DNA of 64,000 nucleotides from NCBI RefSeq assembly GCF_900187445.1, contig NZ_FYEB01000002.1, forward strand, positions 461,511 through 525,510. The letters are read 5' to 3'. Shown piece by piece: positions 36,045-44,535 of the stretch. The first letter of the stretch is position 1; the number at the start of each line of letters is the position of its first letter. This DNA comes from Pseudomonas sp. Irchel s3b2 (GTDB lineage: Bacteria; Pseudomonadota; Gammaproteobacteria; Pseudomonadales; Pseudomonadaceae). Position numbers and translations under genes: made by a program. The notes under the pieces were generated by a model. That model did not search any database and was not told the origin of the DNA. It worked only from the letters and a program-made list of their open reading frames with translations.

Positions 36045-37975
36045 AACTGATACCGCAGGGTCAGGCTGCTTTGCAGGCGTTGTGCCTGGCGCAGGGATTC
36101 GCGCAGGATGCGTCGGTCCAGATGATTGAGGCTGTCGGGATCGACGCGGTTGGAGTAGGGCAAATTCTCTCGGGTCTGTAGCTGATGTTGCTGCATGCGG
36201 GTTTGCTGGATGAAGTGATACGCCTCTTCATAGGCAGCGCCGTCCAGGCGTTCGATGACCTCTTTGGCCACCAATTGGCGAAAGCGCTCCAGGGTATTGT
36301 TGGTGTCGATACCGTGGGCCAGGGCCAGCACCCGAGCGCCATCGACGAAAGGGGTCAGGCCTTGGAGTTTCAGGTCGAGGGTGGCTTTCTCGCCATTCTT
36401 GCGAGCTAGCACGAATTCGCGGAAACGTCCCACGGGCGGTCGGTTGCGCAGGGCGTTCTCGGCCATCATCCGCTGGAACAAGCGGTTGTCGCCGACCTGA
36501 TCGAGGATGCCCTGGCGCAGCTGCTCACAGCCTCGCTCGTCGCCCCAGACCACGCGCAGGTCGAAATAGATGCTCGACCCCAGCAGATTTTCCGGTGTCG
36601 CCTCGCGGATAAACGCCGCAAACCGTCGCGCCCATTCGGCCCGGGACAAACACAGCTCGGGGTTACCGGCCATGATGTTGCCCTTGCACAGGGTGAAGCC
36701 GCACAGCGCCAGGTTCTGATTGATCTGCTGGGCGATGGGCAGCAACTTGCCGCGAATCTCGGCGGCGTGGGCCGCATCGCGGGCTTCGAACAGAATGCCG
36801 TTGTCCTGATCGGTGTGCAGCGTTTGCTCGCGGCGGCCTTCGCTGCCGAAACACAACCAACTGAACGGCACGCCGGGGTCGCCTTTCTCGGCGAGCACCA
36901 GTTCGATCACCCGGCACACGGTGTGGTCGTTGAGCAGGGTGATGATGTGGGTGATCTGGGTCGAGGATGCGCCGTGGGCCAGCATCCGCTCCACCAATTG
37001 ACCGATCTCGCCGCGGATCGCCACCAGGTTTTCCAGCTTCTGGGCACTTCGAATAGTCCGCGCCAAGTGCACCAGATCGACCCGTTGCAGGGAAAACAGG
37101 TCGCGTTCCGAGACCACGCCGCACAGGCGCTGGTCCTTGACCAGACAGACGTGGGCGATGTGTCGCTCGGTCATGGCGATCGCGGCATCGAAGGCGCTGT
37201 GGTCCGGCGTCAGGTAAAACGGCGCCCGAGTCATGTGCCATTCGATGGCTTCATTGAAATCGCTGGTGCCGTTGGCTACCACATGTCGCAAGTCGCGCAG
37301 GGTGAAAATACCCAGCGGCGCCTTTTGCTCATCGACCACCACAATGCTGCCGACTTGCTGATCGTGCATCAGCGTCACGGCTTCGCGCAGAGGGGTGATC
37401 GGGCTGCAGGTCACCGGGTGACGCATGGCCAGTTCGCCCAGCCGGGTATTGAGCGAGTACTGGGTGCCGAGGGTTTCCACGGCTTTTTGCTGGACTTGCT
37501 GGTTGACCTGATCCAGCAAACTGCTGACACCGCGTAGGGCAAAGTCGCGAAACGGGCTGGAAAGTGCGAACAGTTTGATGAACGCAAGCTTATTCAGCTG
37601 TAGGCAAAAGGTATCTTCGGCCGCCAGATGTTCGGTGCGAGTTGCCCGTTCCCCCAGTAGCGCAGCGAGGGGGAAACACTCGCCGGTGGTGATTTCGAAG
37701 GTGGTTTCGGTCCCGCCCTTGGCCGTGTGCGGACGTTCGCCCACGACCCGGCCCTGTTTGACGATGTAGAAATGCTCAACCGGGCCATCGGCGGGTTTGA
37801 TAATGCTTTCGCCAGGGGCATAAAAACGCAGCTGACATTGCTCCACCAGATAGGCCAGGTGGGCGTTTTCCATCTGATTGAACGGCGGGAAGCGCTGTAG
37901 GAATTGCAAAGTGCCCTGGATGTTCTGCAACACCGCGGTTTTCCCTGCCTGGGTGAAGGCGTCCGCTTTACTCAT
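36041..37975 (-). CDS. cNMP-binding / CBS-pair / DUF294 nucleotidyltransferase-like protein
   Basis: 644 residues from ATG 37975. Order: cyclic-nucleotide-binding fold (about 30-145; YAPGESIIKPADGPVEHFYIV), two CBS domains (about 180-235 and 245-300; VGSIVVVDEQKAPLGIFTLRDL, VCLVKDQRLCGVVSERDLF), then a GlnD-like putative nucleotidyltransferase domain (about 340-480; GSEGRREQTLHTDQDNGILF with G-S-x7-D-x-D) and a DUF294 C-terminal helical domain (about 505-640). It probably senses nucleotides and may modify a partner; no target is known. Translationally coupled to the exonuclease and divergent from a receiver protein. Confidence 0.88.
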   Translation of the reverse strand: MSKADAFTQAGKTAVLQNIQGTLQFLQRFPPFNQMENAHLAYLVEQCQLRFYAPGESIIKPADGPVEHFYIVKQGRVVGERPHTAKGGTETTFEITTGECFPLAALLGERATRTEHLAAEDTFCLQLNKLAFIKLFALSSPFRDFALRGVSSLLDQVNQQVQQKAVETLGTQYSLNTRLGELAMRHPVTCSPITPLREAVTLMHDQQVGSIVVVDEQKAPLGIFTLRDLRHVVANGTSDFNEAIEWHMTRAPFYLTPDHSAFDAAIAMTERHIAHVCLVKDQRLCGVVSERDLFSLQRVDLVHLARTIRSAQKLENLVAIRGEIGQLVERMLAHGASSTQITHIITLLNDHTVCRVIELVLAEKGDPGVPFSWLCFGSEGRREQTLHTDQDNGILFEARDAAHAAEIRGKLLPIAQQINQNLALCGFTLCKGNIMAGNPELCLSRAEWARRFAAFIREATPENLLGSSIYFDLRVVWGDERGCEQLRQGILDQVGDNRLFQRMMAENALRNRPPVGRFREFVLARKNGEKATLDLKLQGLTPFVDGARVLALAHGIDTNNTLERFRQLVAKEVIERLDGAAYEEAYHFIQQTRMQQHQLQTRENLPYSNRVDPDSLNHLDRRILRESLRQAQRLQSSLTLRYQL

Positions 37976-38243
37976 AACCATTACCGCAGTCTTTTTCGTT
38001 GTTGTGTCGGATCGTTGTGTCAGATCGTTCCAGGCATGGTCGGCCCCTGAGGGCAGGGTGCCCATTGGACGTAAGTCTAGGTAGGCAGTGCCGCCGCCGG
38101 AATATGGGAAATGTCTGACACAACGGTGGGAAAAACCTCCTACATTGTCTATTGGAAAAGTTTCCGACGACGTGCACATTGAAGTCTGCTGAACGATGTC
38201 TGACCACTGTGCCAGGGATCGAATCGAAAACGTTGAGAAAGCC

Positions 38244-38690
38244 ATGTCCGACCACGATATTTTGAGTGATGCCGAGCGCGAAGCGCTCAGTGCCGTCATG
38301 TTGGAACCAGACTTGCCGCCGCAGCGGGTACTGATCGTCGATGACGATAAGGACTCCAGGGAATTGCTGTCGGAAATTCTGGGGCTGGACGGCATTCACT
38401 GCATGACGGCAGCCAGTGGCGAAGCGGCGCTCAAATTGCTGGAGGCGAAGCCATCGATCGGGCTGGTGATTACCGACCTGCGGATGAGACATGTCGATGG
38501 TCTGGAGCTGATCCGTCAGGTGCGGGAATCGGCGCGTGCGGCGTTGCCGATCATCATCGTCTCCGGCGACGCCGACGTGAAGGATGCGATCGAAGCCATG
38601 CACCTGCACGTAGTGGACTTTCTGCTCAAGCCCATCGATAGCGGCAAACTGCTTGAATTGGTCAAGCATGAGCTGGGGATGGATGTGTAG
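38244..38690 (+). CDS. Single-domain response regulator (receiver only)
   Basis: 148 residues from ATG 38244. An N-terminal extension of about 25 residues precedes a CheY-like receiver: acidic triad VDDDKD (about 30), phosphorylated Asp in VITDLRMRHVDG (about 75), Thr/Ser VSGDAD (about 103), Lys LLKPIDSGK (about 125). There is no output domain and no kinase gene nearby. It is divergent from the cNMP/CBS/DUF294 gene with about 270 bp between starts. Confidence 0.88.
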   Translation: MSDHDILSDAEREALSAVMLEPDLPPQRVLIVDDDKDSRELLSEILGLDGIHCMTAASGEAALKLLEAKPSIGLVITDLRMRHVDGLELIRQVRESARAALPIIIVSGDADVKDAIEAMHLHVVDFLLKPIDSGKLLELVKHELGMDV

Positions 38691-38711
38691 CGCGGAGCTC
38701 CAGTCTGCAGC

Positions 38712-38835
38712 TTTTTGTGGCGAGGGACTTGCTCCCGCTGGGTTGCGAAGCAGCCCCAAAACCAACGATCCCAATGTATCTGACACACCGCATACGACTG
38801 CTGCGCAGTCGAGCGGGAGCAAGCTCCCTCGGCAC
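38712..38835. repeat. Divergent REP-like inverted pair
   Basis: TGTGGCGAGGGACTTGCTCCCGCT on the left and its complement AGCGGGAGCAAGCTCCCTCGGCA on the right, about 75 bp apart. This is the second pseudomonad REP subtype (GAGGGAGCTTGCTCCC), found only once in the window. Confidence 0.8.
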
Positions 38836-38850
38836 AGGGACCGCGGCATA

Positions 38851-38884
38851 AAAAAAGCCCCGATCTTTCGATCAGGGCTTTTTC
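38851..38884. terminator. Intrinsic terminator between receiver gene and glcB
   Basis: AAAAAAGCCCCGATC-TTTC-GATCAGGGCTTTTTT: A and T tracts on both sides, 9-10 bp stem with one mismatch. It serves glcB on the minus strand and the receiver gene on the plus strand. Confidence 0.92.
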
Positions 38885-38905
38885 ATATCCGGCGTCAGCG
38901 TTTAC

Positions 38906-41083
38906 TCAAAGGCCATTGGCAGCCTTGAACTCGCGACGACGACGGTGCAGAACCGGCTCGGTATAGCCGTTCGGCTGTTTGGTGCCTTCGACCACCAGTT
39001 CGACCGCCGCCTGGAAGGCGATGTTGCTGTCGAAATTCGGTGCCAGCGGGCGGTACAGCGGGTCGTTGGCGTTCTGACGGTCAACCACCGGCGCCATGCG
39101 CTTGAGGCTTTCCATGACCTGATCTTCAGTGACGATGCCGTGGCGCAGCCAGTTGGCGATGTGCTGGCTGGAAATACGCAGCGTCGCACGGTCTTCCATC
39201 AGGCCAATGTCATTGATGTCCGGCACTTTCGAGCAGCCCACGCCCTGGTCGATCCAGCGCACTACATAACCGAGAATGCCCTGGGCATTGTTGTCCAGTT
39301 CGTTCTTGATCTGCTCCGCGGTCCAGTCTGGATTGACGGCCAACGGGATGGTCAGGATGTCGTCCACCGAAGCGCGAGCACGTTTGGTCAGTTCGGCCTG
39401 ACGGGCGAACACGTCGACCTTGTGGTAATGCAACGCATGCAGCGCGGCCGCGGTCGGCGATGGAACCCAGGCGGTGTTGGCACCGGCCATCGGGTGAGCG
39501 ATTTTCTGTTCGAGCATCGCTGCCATCAAGTCTGGCATGGCCCACATGCCTTTACCGATCTGGGCGCGACCTTGCAGGCCAGTGCTCAGCCCGATGTCGA
39601 CGTTCCAGTTCTCGTACGCGCCGATCCACTTCTCGGCCTTCATGTCCGCTTTGCGCACCATCGGGCCGGCTTCCATGGAGGTGTGGATTTCATCGCCCGT
39701 GCGGTCGAGGAAACCGGTGTTGATGAACACCACGCGCTCGCTGGCGGCCTTGATGCAGGCCTTGAGGTTGACCGTGGTACGGCGCTCCTCGTCCATGATC
39801 CCGACTTTGAGGGTGTTGCGCGGCAAGTCGAGGACGTCTTCGATGCGGCCGAACAGCTCGTTGGTGAACGCGGCTTCTTCCGGGCCGTGCATCTTCGGCT
39901 TCACGATATAGACCGAGCCGGTACGGCTGTTCTTGCGCGAGCTGTTGCCGTTGAGGCTGTGAATCGCCGCGAGGCAAGTCACCAGGCCATCGAGAATACC
40001 TTCCGGCACTTCGTTGCCGTCTTTATCGAGGATCGCGTCGATGGTCATCAGGTGACCAACGTTGCGCACGAACAACAGCGAGCGACCGTGCAGGCTCAGT
40101 TCGCTGCCATCGAGGGCAGTGTAGGTGCGATCGGCGTTCATGGTGCGGGTAAAGGTCTGACCGCCCTTGGAGACTTCTTCCGACAGATCGCCCTTCATCA
40201 GGCCGAGCCAGTTGCGGTAGATCACCACTTTGTCATCGGCATCGACGGCGGCAACCGAGTCTTCGCAGTCCATGATGGTGGTCAGCGCTGCTTCCATCAG
40301 GATGTCTTTGACACCCGCAGCGTCGGTCTGGCCGACCGGGGTGCTGGCGTCGATCTGGATTTCGAAGTGCAGGCCATTATTCTTTAGCAGGATCGCGGTC
40401 GGTGCGGCTGCATCGCCGTGGAAGCCGATCAGTTGGGCATCGTCGCGCAGGCCAGTGTTGCTGCCGCCTTTGAGGGCGACCACCAGTTTGCCGTCAACGA
40501 TCTTGTAGCCGGTGGAGTCGACGTGGGAGCCGGCAGCCAATGGCGCGGCTTCGTCGAGGAAGGCGCGGGCGAAGGCGATGACCTTGTCGCCGCGAACCTT
40601 GTTGTAGCCTTTGCCTTTTTCCGCGCCGTCCGCTTCGCTGATGGCGTCGGTGCCATAGAGCGCGTCATACAGCGAACCCCAGCGAGCGTTCGAGGCGTTG
40701 AGCGCGAAGCGCGCGTTCATCACCGGCACCACCAGCTGTGGACCGGCCATGCGGGCGATTTCGTCATCGACGTTTTGTGTCGTTGCCTGGAAATCAGCCG
40801 CTTCTGGCAGCAGATAACCGATGTCTTGCAGGAAGGCTTTGTAGGCCACCGCATCGTGCGCAACACCTGCACGAGCCTGGTGCCAGGCATCGATACGTGC
40901 CTGGAAATCATCGCGTTTGGCGAGTAGGGCTTTGTTCTTCGGTGCCAGGTCATGGATGACCTTGTCGGCACCGGCCCAGAACGTGTCGGCGGTGAGGCCG
41001 GTACCGGGAATGGCTTCGTTGTTCACGAAGTCGAACAGGACTTTGGCGACCTGCAGGCCACCGACTTGAACGTGTTCAGTCAT
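38906..41083 (-). CDS. glcB: Malate synthase G
   Basis: 725 residues, full family length. Condenses glyoxylate with acetyl-CoA to malate in the glyoxylate shunt. Visible: [15 protein letters not shown] (about 265-280, Mg ligand area), [14 protein letters not shown] (catalytic Arg, about 330), the [14 protein letters not shown] and GIMDEERRT metal/glyoxylate region (about 405-440), and [11 protein letters not shown] (about 530). Start ATG 41083 ([16 protein letters not shown]) is the family start. Monocistronic, with a 500-bp upstream region. Confidence 0.96.
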   Translation of the reverse strand: MTEHVQVGGLQVAKVLFDFVNNEAIPGTGLTADTFWAGADKVIHDLAPKNKALLAKRDDFQARIDAWHQARAGVAHDAVAYKAFLQDIGYLLPEAADFQATTQNVDDEIARMAGPQLVVPVMNARFALNASNARWGSLYDALYGTDAISEADGAEKGKGYNKVRGDKVIAFARAFLDEAAPLAAGSHVDSTGYKIVDGKLVVALKGGSNTGLRDDAQLIGFHGDAAAPTAILLKNNGLHFEIQIDASTPVGQTDAAGVKDILMEAALTTIMDCEDSVAAVDADDKVVIYRNWLGLMKGDLSEEVSKGGQTFTRTMNADRTYTALDGSELSLHGRSLLFVRNVGHLMTIDAILDKDGNEVPEGILDGLVTCLAAIHSLNGNSSRKNSRTGSVYIVKPKMHGPEEAAFTNELFGRIEDVLDLPRNTLKVGIMDEERRTTVNLKACIKAASERVVFINTGFLDRTGDEIHTSMEAGPMVRKADMKAEKWIGAYENWNVDIGLSTGLQGRAQIGKGMWAMPDLMAAMLEQKIAHPMAGANTAWVPSPTAAALHALHYHKVDVFARQAELTKRARASVDDILTIPLAVNPDWTAEQIKNELDNNAQGILGYVVRWIDQGVGCSKVPDINDIGLMEDRATLRISSQHIANWLRHGIVTEDQVMESLKRMAPVVDRQNANDPLYRPLAPNFDSNIAFQAAVELVVEGTKQPNGYTEPVLHRRRREFKAANGL

Positions 41084-41583
41084 TGCTTGCCTCACTCTGC
41101 TCAGCTATTTCGCTTTTCAGCTCTTCAATTTTGACAATGAAGCCTCTGGCCATTTAAACCACAAACCCCTCTACCAGTACATGCCATTGCTGGCGTCTGG
41201 GTTCGATCCGATCAACGGCTTTGCGGCCTTGCTGACAGGGCTTTCAGGGTTGCGACGGCGCCTGTGGCAGACATCGATCCAACGTTATGTAGTGCGCGCT
41301 GCGGCATACTACATGATGAGTTGCGGTTGTGAAAATTAGACTAATTACGTCGTTCTGCGACCACATGACGCATTGCGGTCATGTCGGGGAGCTGGATGTT
41401 CTCAAAAAACCATTGGATTGTTCCAGTTAAATATAAAAACTTGTACACGATTTGTGGTTTGGCAGGGTTGTTGGTGGTTCCCCATCCGACTTGCCCGAGA
41501 AGACGTCAGCCGACTCAGCGCAAGACCAACCCTTGCCTATACTTGTTTTTCTATAACAAAAGTCATGACAAGAGGGCTGCGCC
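41084..41583. promoter_or_regulatory. 500-bp gene-free region between glcB and the ACT-domain gene
   Basis: Divergent promoter region with no plausible gene. Two dyads stand out: ATGTAGT (41287-41293) with ACTACAT (41308-41314), and ACATGAC (41363-41369) with GTCATGT (41378-41384). The 41390-41450 and 41530-41570 stretches are AT-rich. No factor can be assigned from sequence alone. Confidence 0.5.
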
Positions 41584-42102
41584 ATGGACCATCTCGTACT
41601 CACTGTATTCGCTCCGGACAAGCCCGGGCAGGTCGAGCGCATTGCCCAATGCATTGCCGAGCACGGCGGCAACTGGCTGGAGAGCCGCATGTCGCGCATG
41701 GCCGGACAGTTCGCCGGGATTCTTCGGGTGGGCGTACCGGCTGAGGCCTACGATGAACTGGTAGATGCACTACAGGGATTGTCGACCTTGGGGATTCGTG
41801 TGCTGATCGCCGAGAGCAGCATCGAACAATCCTGCACTTGGAAGCCGATTGCCATGGAACTGGTGGGCAATGACCGTCCCGGAATTGTGCGCGACATTAC
41901 GCGTCTGTTGAGTGAGCAGGGGGTGAGTCTGGAGCGGCTGGTGACCGAAGTTCGACCGGCGCCCATGAGCAGCGAGCCGCTGTTCCATGCCGAGGCGATT
42001 CTTGCAGTGCCACTGACATTGTCTCTTGAGGTGCTGCAATCGCGCCTGGAAACCCTGGCGGACGATCTGATGGTCGAATTGGTGCTGCGCAGCGAACCTT
42101 GA
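41584..42102 (+). CDS. Glycine cleavage system regulator GcvR-like, double ACT domain
   Basis: 172 residues: two ACT domains, about 3-75 (HLVLTVFAPDKPGQVERIAQCIAEHGGNW) and about 90-168 (MELVGNDRPGIVRDITRLLSEQGVSLE). This layout is the GcvR family; E. coli GcvR binds glycine and restrains the activator GcvA. Whether the Pseudomonas protein does the same is unproven. It lies alone between glcB and rarD. The glycine link fits the metabolic theme of the window. Confidence 0.8.
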   Translation: MDHLVLTVFAPDKPGQVERIAQCIAEHGGNWLESRMSRMAGQFAGILRVGVPAEAYDELVDALQGLSTLGIRVLIAESSIEQSCTWKPIAMELVGNDRPGIVRDITRLLSEQGVSLERLVTEVRPAPMSSEPLFHAEAILAVPLTLSLEVLQSRLETLADDLMVELVLRSEP

Positions 42103-42107
42103 AAAGG

Positions 42108-42346
42108 TTATCCAAGTTATACGTGCACCTGCCTGTGGATAACCTGTAGAGACTCCTCCCCAGGCCACGTCGACCGGTGCTCTTCAGAATCTGATCAAAA
42201 AACCAGCAGTTTCAGTGACTTGCGCACAAACGCCGGGGATCATACTGTGGATAACCTTGGGAAGGATGGATGCAGGCCACGGAAGACGTGGCCTGTAGAG
42301 ATTTGTACGTTTTCTGATCAGCGGCGGCGGCGCAGACTTATCCACG
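42108..42346. promoter_or_regulatory. Cluster of DnaA boxes
   Basis: Two perfect boxes in the complement orientation, TGTGGATAA at 42134-42142 and 42246-42254, a one-mismatch box TTATCCACG at 42338-42346 (inside the rarD 3' end) and a weaker TTATCCAAG at 42108-42116. Four within 240 bp is well above chance for a high-GC genome. There is no dnaA or other origin gene here, so this is not the main origin; DnaA titration or control is possible. Confidence 0.6.
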
Positions 42347-43205
42347 CGTCGACGCTATAAACCGCCAGACCCGCCCAGATAAAGATGAACGCCACCAGTG
42401 TGCTGGACGACAGGTGCTCGCCAAACAGCAGAACGGCTTGCAATAACACCAGCGTCGGCGCCAGGTACTGGAGAAATCCGAGCGTGGTGTAAGGCAAGTG
42501 CCGGGCGGCGGCGTTGAAACACACCAGCGGCACCAATGTCACCGGACCGGCAGCCACCAGCCACCAAGCTTCGGAAGTGGTCCAGAATTCGGCTTGTGCG
42601 CTGGTCGCGGTCGGATTGAACAGCAACCAGGCGACAGCAATCGGCACCAGCATCCAGGTTTCCACCACCAGCCCCGGTAGCGCCTTGACCGGTGCCTGCT
42701 TGCGGATCAGTCCGTAGAAGCCGAAGGTCAACGCCAGTACCAGCGACACCCACGGCAGACTGCCGACTTGCCACACTTGCTGCGCAACACCGACCGCTGC
42801 CAGGCCCACTGCGATCCATTGCATACGCCGCAGCCGTTCGCCGAGGATCAGCATTCCCAACAACACGTTTACCAGCGGGTTGATGTAATAACCGAGGCTG
42901 GCTTCGAGCATGCGCCCGTTGTTCACTGACCAGACATAGGTCAGCCAGTTGGCCGCGATCAGCGTGCCGCTCAGTGCCAGGATAGCCAGGCGCCGGGGGT
43001 TTTCACGCAGCTCGCGCCACCAGCCAGGATGTTTCCAGACCAGCAGTAGCAAGGCGCCGAACAGCGCGGACCATAGCACTCGGTGGATGATGATCTCCAC
43101 GGCGGGGACATTGGCGATGGCTTTGAAGTAGAGCGGGAACAGTCCCCAGATGATGTAGGCACTCAGGCCCAGGATGTACCCGCGACGCGGGTTGGCGGCT
43201 TGCAT
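42318..43205 (-). CDS. rarD: EamA family transporter RarD
   Basis: 295 residues with about ten hydrophobic segments in two EamA halves. The N-terminal signature RRGYILGLSAYIIWGLFPLYFKAI and the SLGYYINPLVNVLLGMLILGERL block (about 95-115) are typical of RarD. An inner-membrane permease of the drug/metabolite superfamily; substrate unknown (named for chloramphenicol sensitivity in other species). Confidence 0.9.
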   Translation of the reverse strand: MQAANPRRGYILGLSAYIIWGLFPLYFKAIANVPAVEIIIHRVLWSALFGALLLLVWKHPGWWRELRENPRRLAILALSGTLIAANWLTYVWSVNNGRMLEASLGYYINPLVNVLLGMLILGERLRRMQWIAVGLAAVGVAQQVWQVGSLPWVSLVLALTFGFYGLIRKQAPVKALPGLVVETWMLVPIAVAWLLFNPTATSAQAEFWTTSEAWWLVAAGPVTLVPLVCFNAAARHLPYTTLGFLQYLAPTLVLLQAVLLFGEHLSSSTLVAFIFIWAGLAVYSVDAWISLRRRR

Positions 43206-43263
43206 GAGAATCCTTGCTTAGGCAGCTAACAAAGAGGGGATTGTATAGATGTGTTGTGATTTT

Positions 43264-43356
43264 TGTAGGAGCGAGGCTTGCCCGCGAAGAACGATGACGC
43301 GGTTCGTCAGATAAACCGCGTCATCGTTCTTCGCGGGCAAGCCTCGCTCCTACAGG
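43264..43356. repeat. REP pair with near-complete self-complementarity
   Basis: TGTAGGAGCGAGGCTTGCCC to the complementary GCTCCTACA, with the inner AAGAACGATGACGCGGTT also paired, leaving only a loop of about 14 bases. It lies between srkA and rarD. Confidence 0.92.
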
Positions 43357-43366
43357 GTCGGGGTGG

Positions 43367-44341
43367 TTAGAAGAGTTTTAGTGGTTCTTCATTGAGCGCA
43401 GCCAATTGTTCACGCAGCGCCAGCACTTGATCGCCCCAATAGCGCTCGGTGCCGAACCACGGAAAACTGCGAGGGAAGGCCGGGTCGTCCCAGCGCCGGG
43501 CGAGCCAGGCGCTGTAGTGCATCAAGCGCAAGGCGCGCAGCGGTTCGATCAGCGCCAGTTCCCGCGGGTCGAAGTCATGGAATTCACTGTAGCCATCCAT
43601 CAATTCCGACAACTGACCGAGACATTCCTGACGATCGCCCGCCAGCATCATCCAGATATCCTGCACGGCCGGACCCATGCGGCAGTCATCGAGGTCGACA
43701 ATGTGGAACATCTCATCGCGGCACATCATGTTGCCGGGATGGCAATCGCCGTGCATGCGGATGTTCTGGTGCGGGGTGGCCTGGTAGACCTCTTCGACGC
43801 GCTTGAGCAGGTCGCGGGCCACGGACTCGTAGGCTGGCAGCAGGCTTTTGGGAACGAAATTACCTTCAAGCAATGTGGTCAGGGAGTCATGACCGAAGTT
43901 CTTCACTCCCAGCGCTTCTCGGTGTTCGAACGGTTTTGTAGCACCGACCGCATGCAGACGACCCAGCAGTTGGCCCAGGCGATACAACTGATCGAGATTA
44001 CCCGGCTCCGGTGCCCGCCCGCCACGACGGGGAAACAGGGTGAAACGGAAGCCGTTGTGTTCGTGCAGGCTTTCATCGTTGTGGATCATCGGCGCGACCA
44101 CCGGTATGTCGCACTCGGCGAGTTCGAAGGTGAATTGGTGTTCTTCGAGAATCGCTTCATTGGTCCAGCGTTGCGGACGATAAAACTTGGCGATCAGCGG
44201 CTCGGAGTCTTCGATGCCGACCTGATAGACACGGTTCTCGTAGCTGTTGAGCGCCAGAATGCGCGCGTCGCTGAGAAAGCCGATGCTTTCGACGGCATCG
44301 AGCACGAGGTCTGGGGTGAGGGTTTCAAACGGGTGGGCCAT
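43367..44341 (-). CDS. srkA: Stress response serine/threonine kinase SrkA (YihE)
   Basis: 324 residues from ATG 44341 (GGAGT upstream). Aminoglycoside-phosphotransferase-like kinase fold: SYENRVYQVGIEDSEPLIAKF (about 32-52, nucleotide Lys), MHGDCHPGNMM (catalytic loop, Asp/Asn, about 200), IVDLDDCRMGP (Mg Asp, about 218). This is the SrkA/YihE family, linked in E. coli to protection from stress-induced death. The longer upstream open frame runs into the palindromic repeat and is not coding. Confidence 0.92.
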   Translation of the reverse strand: MAHPFETLTPDLVLDAVESIGFLSDARILALNSYENRVYQVGIEDSEPLIAKFYRPQRWTNEAILEEHQFTFELAECDIPVVAPMIHNDESLHEHNGFRFTLFPRRGGRAPEPGNLDQLYRLGQLLGRLHAVGATKPFEHREALGVKNFGHDSLTTLLEGNFVPKSLLPAYESVARDLLKRVEEVYQATPHQNIRMHGDCHPGNMMCRDEMFHIVDLDDCRMGPAVQDIWMMLAGDRQECLGQLSELMDGYSEFHDFDPRELALIEPLRALRLMHYSAWLARRWDDPAFPRSFPWFGTERYWGDQVLALREQLAALNEEPLKLF

Positions 44342-44411
44342 GCTGACTCCTGCGCGCGGCAGGCTGCCGCGTCGGACCAAACATGGTAGCGCAGACGGGG
44401 CTTCTTTAGGG

Positions 44412-44519
44412 GATCGTTCCCACGCTCTGCGTGGGAAGTGCCTCACCGGACGCTCCGCGTCCGACTTTGGGACGCAGAGCGTCCCGGGCTGCATTCCCAC
44501 GCAGAGCGTGGGAACGATC
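44412..44519. repeat. Composite palindromic repeat (about 108 bp), GATCGTTCCCACGC family
   Basis: GATCGTTCCCACGCTCTGCG at 44412 and its complement ending 44519, inner GGACGCTCCGCGTCC and GGGACGCAGAGCGTCCC hairpins. It lies between srkA and phoX. Confidence 0.88.
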
Positions 44520-44535
44520 ATGCGGGGGGCGTTTA

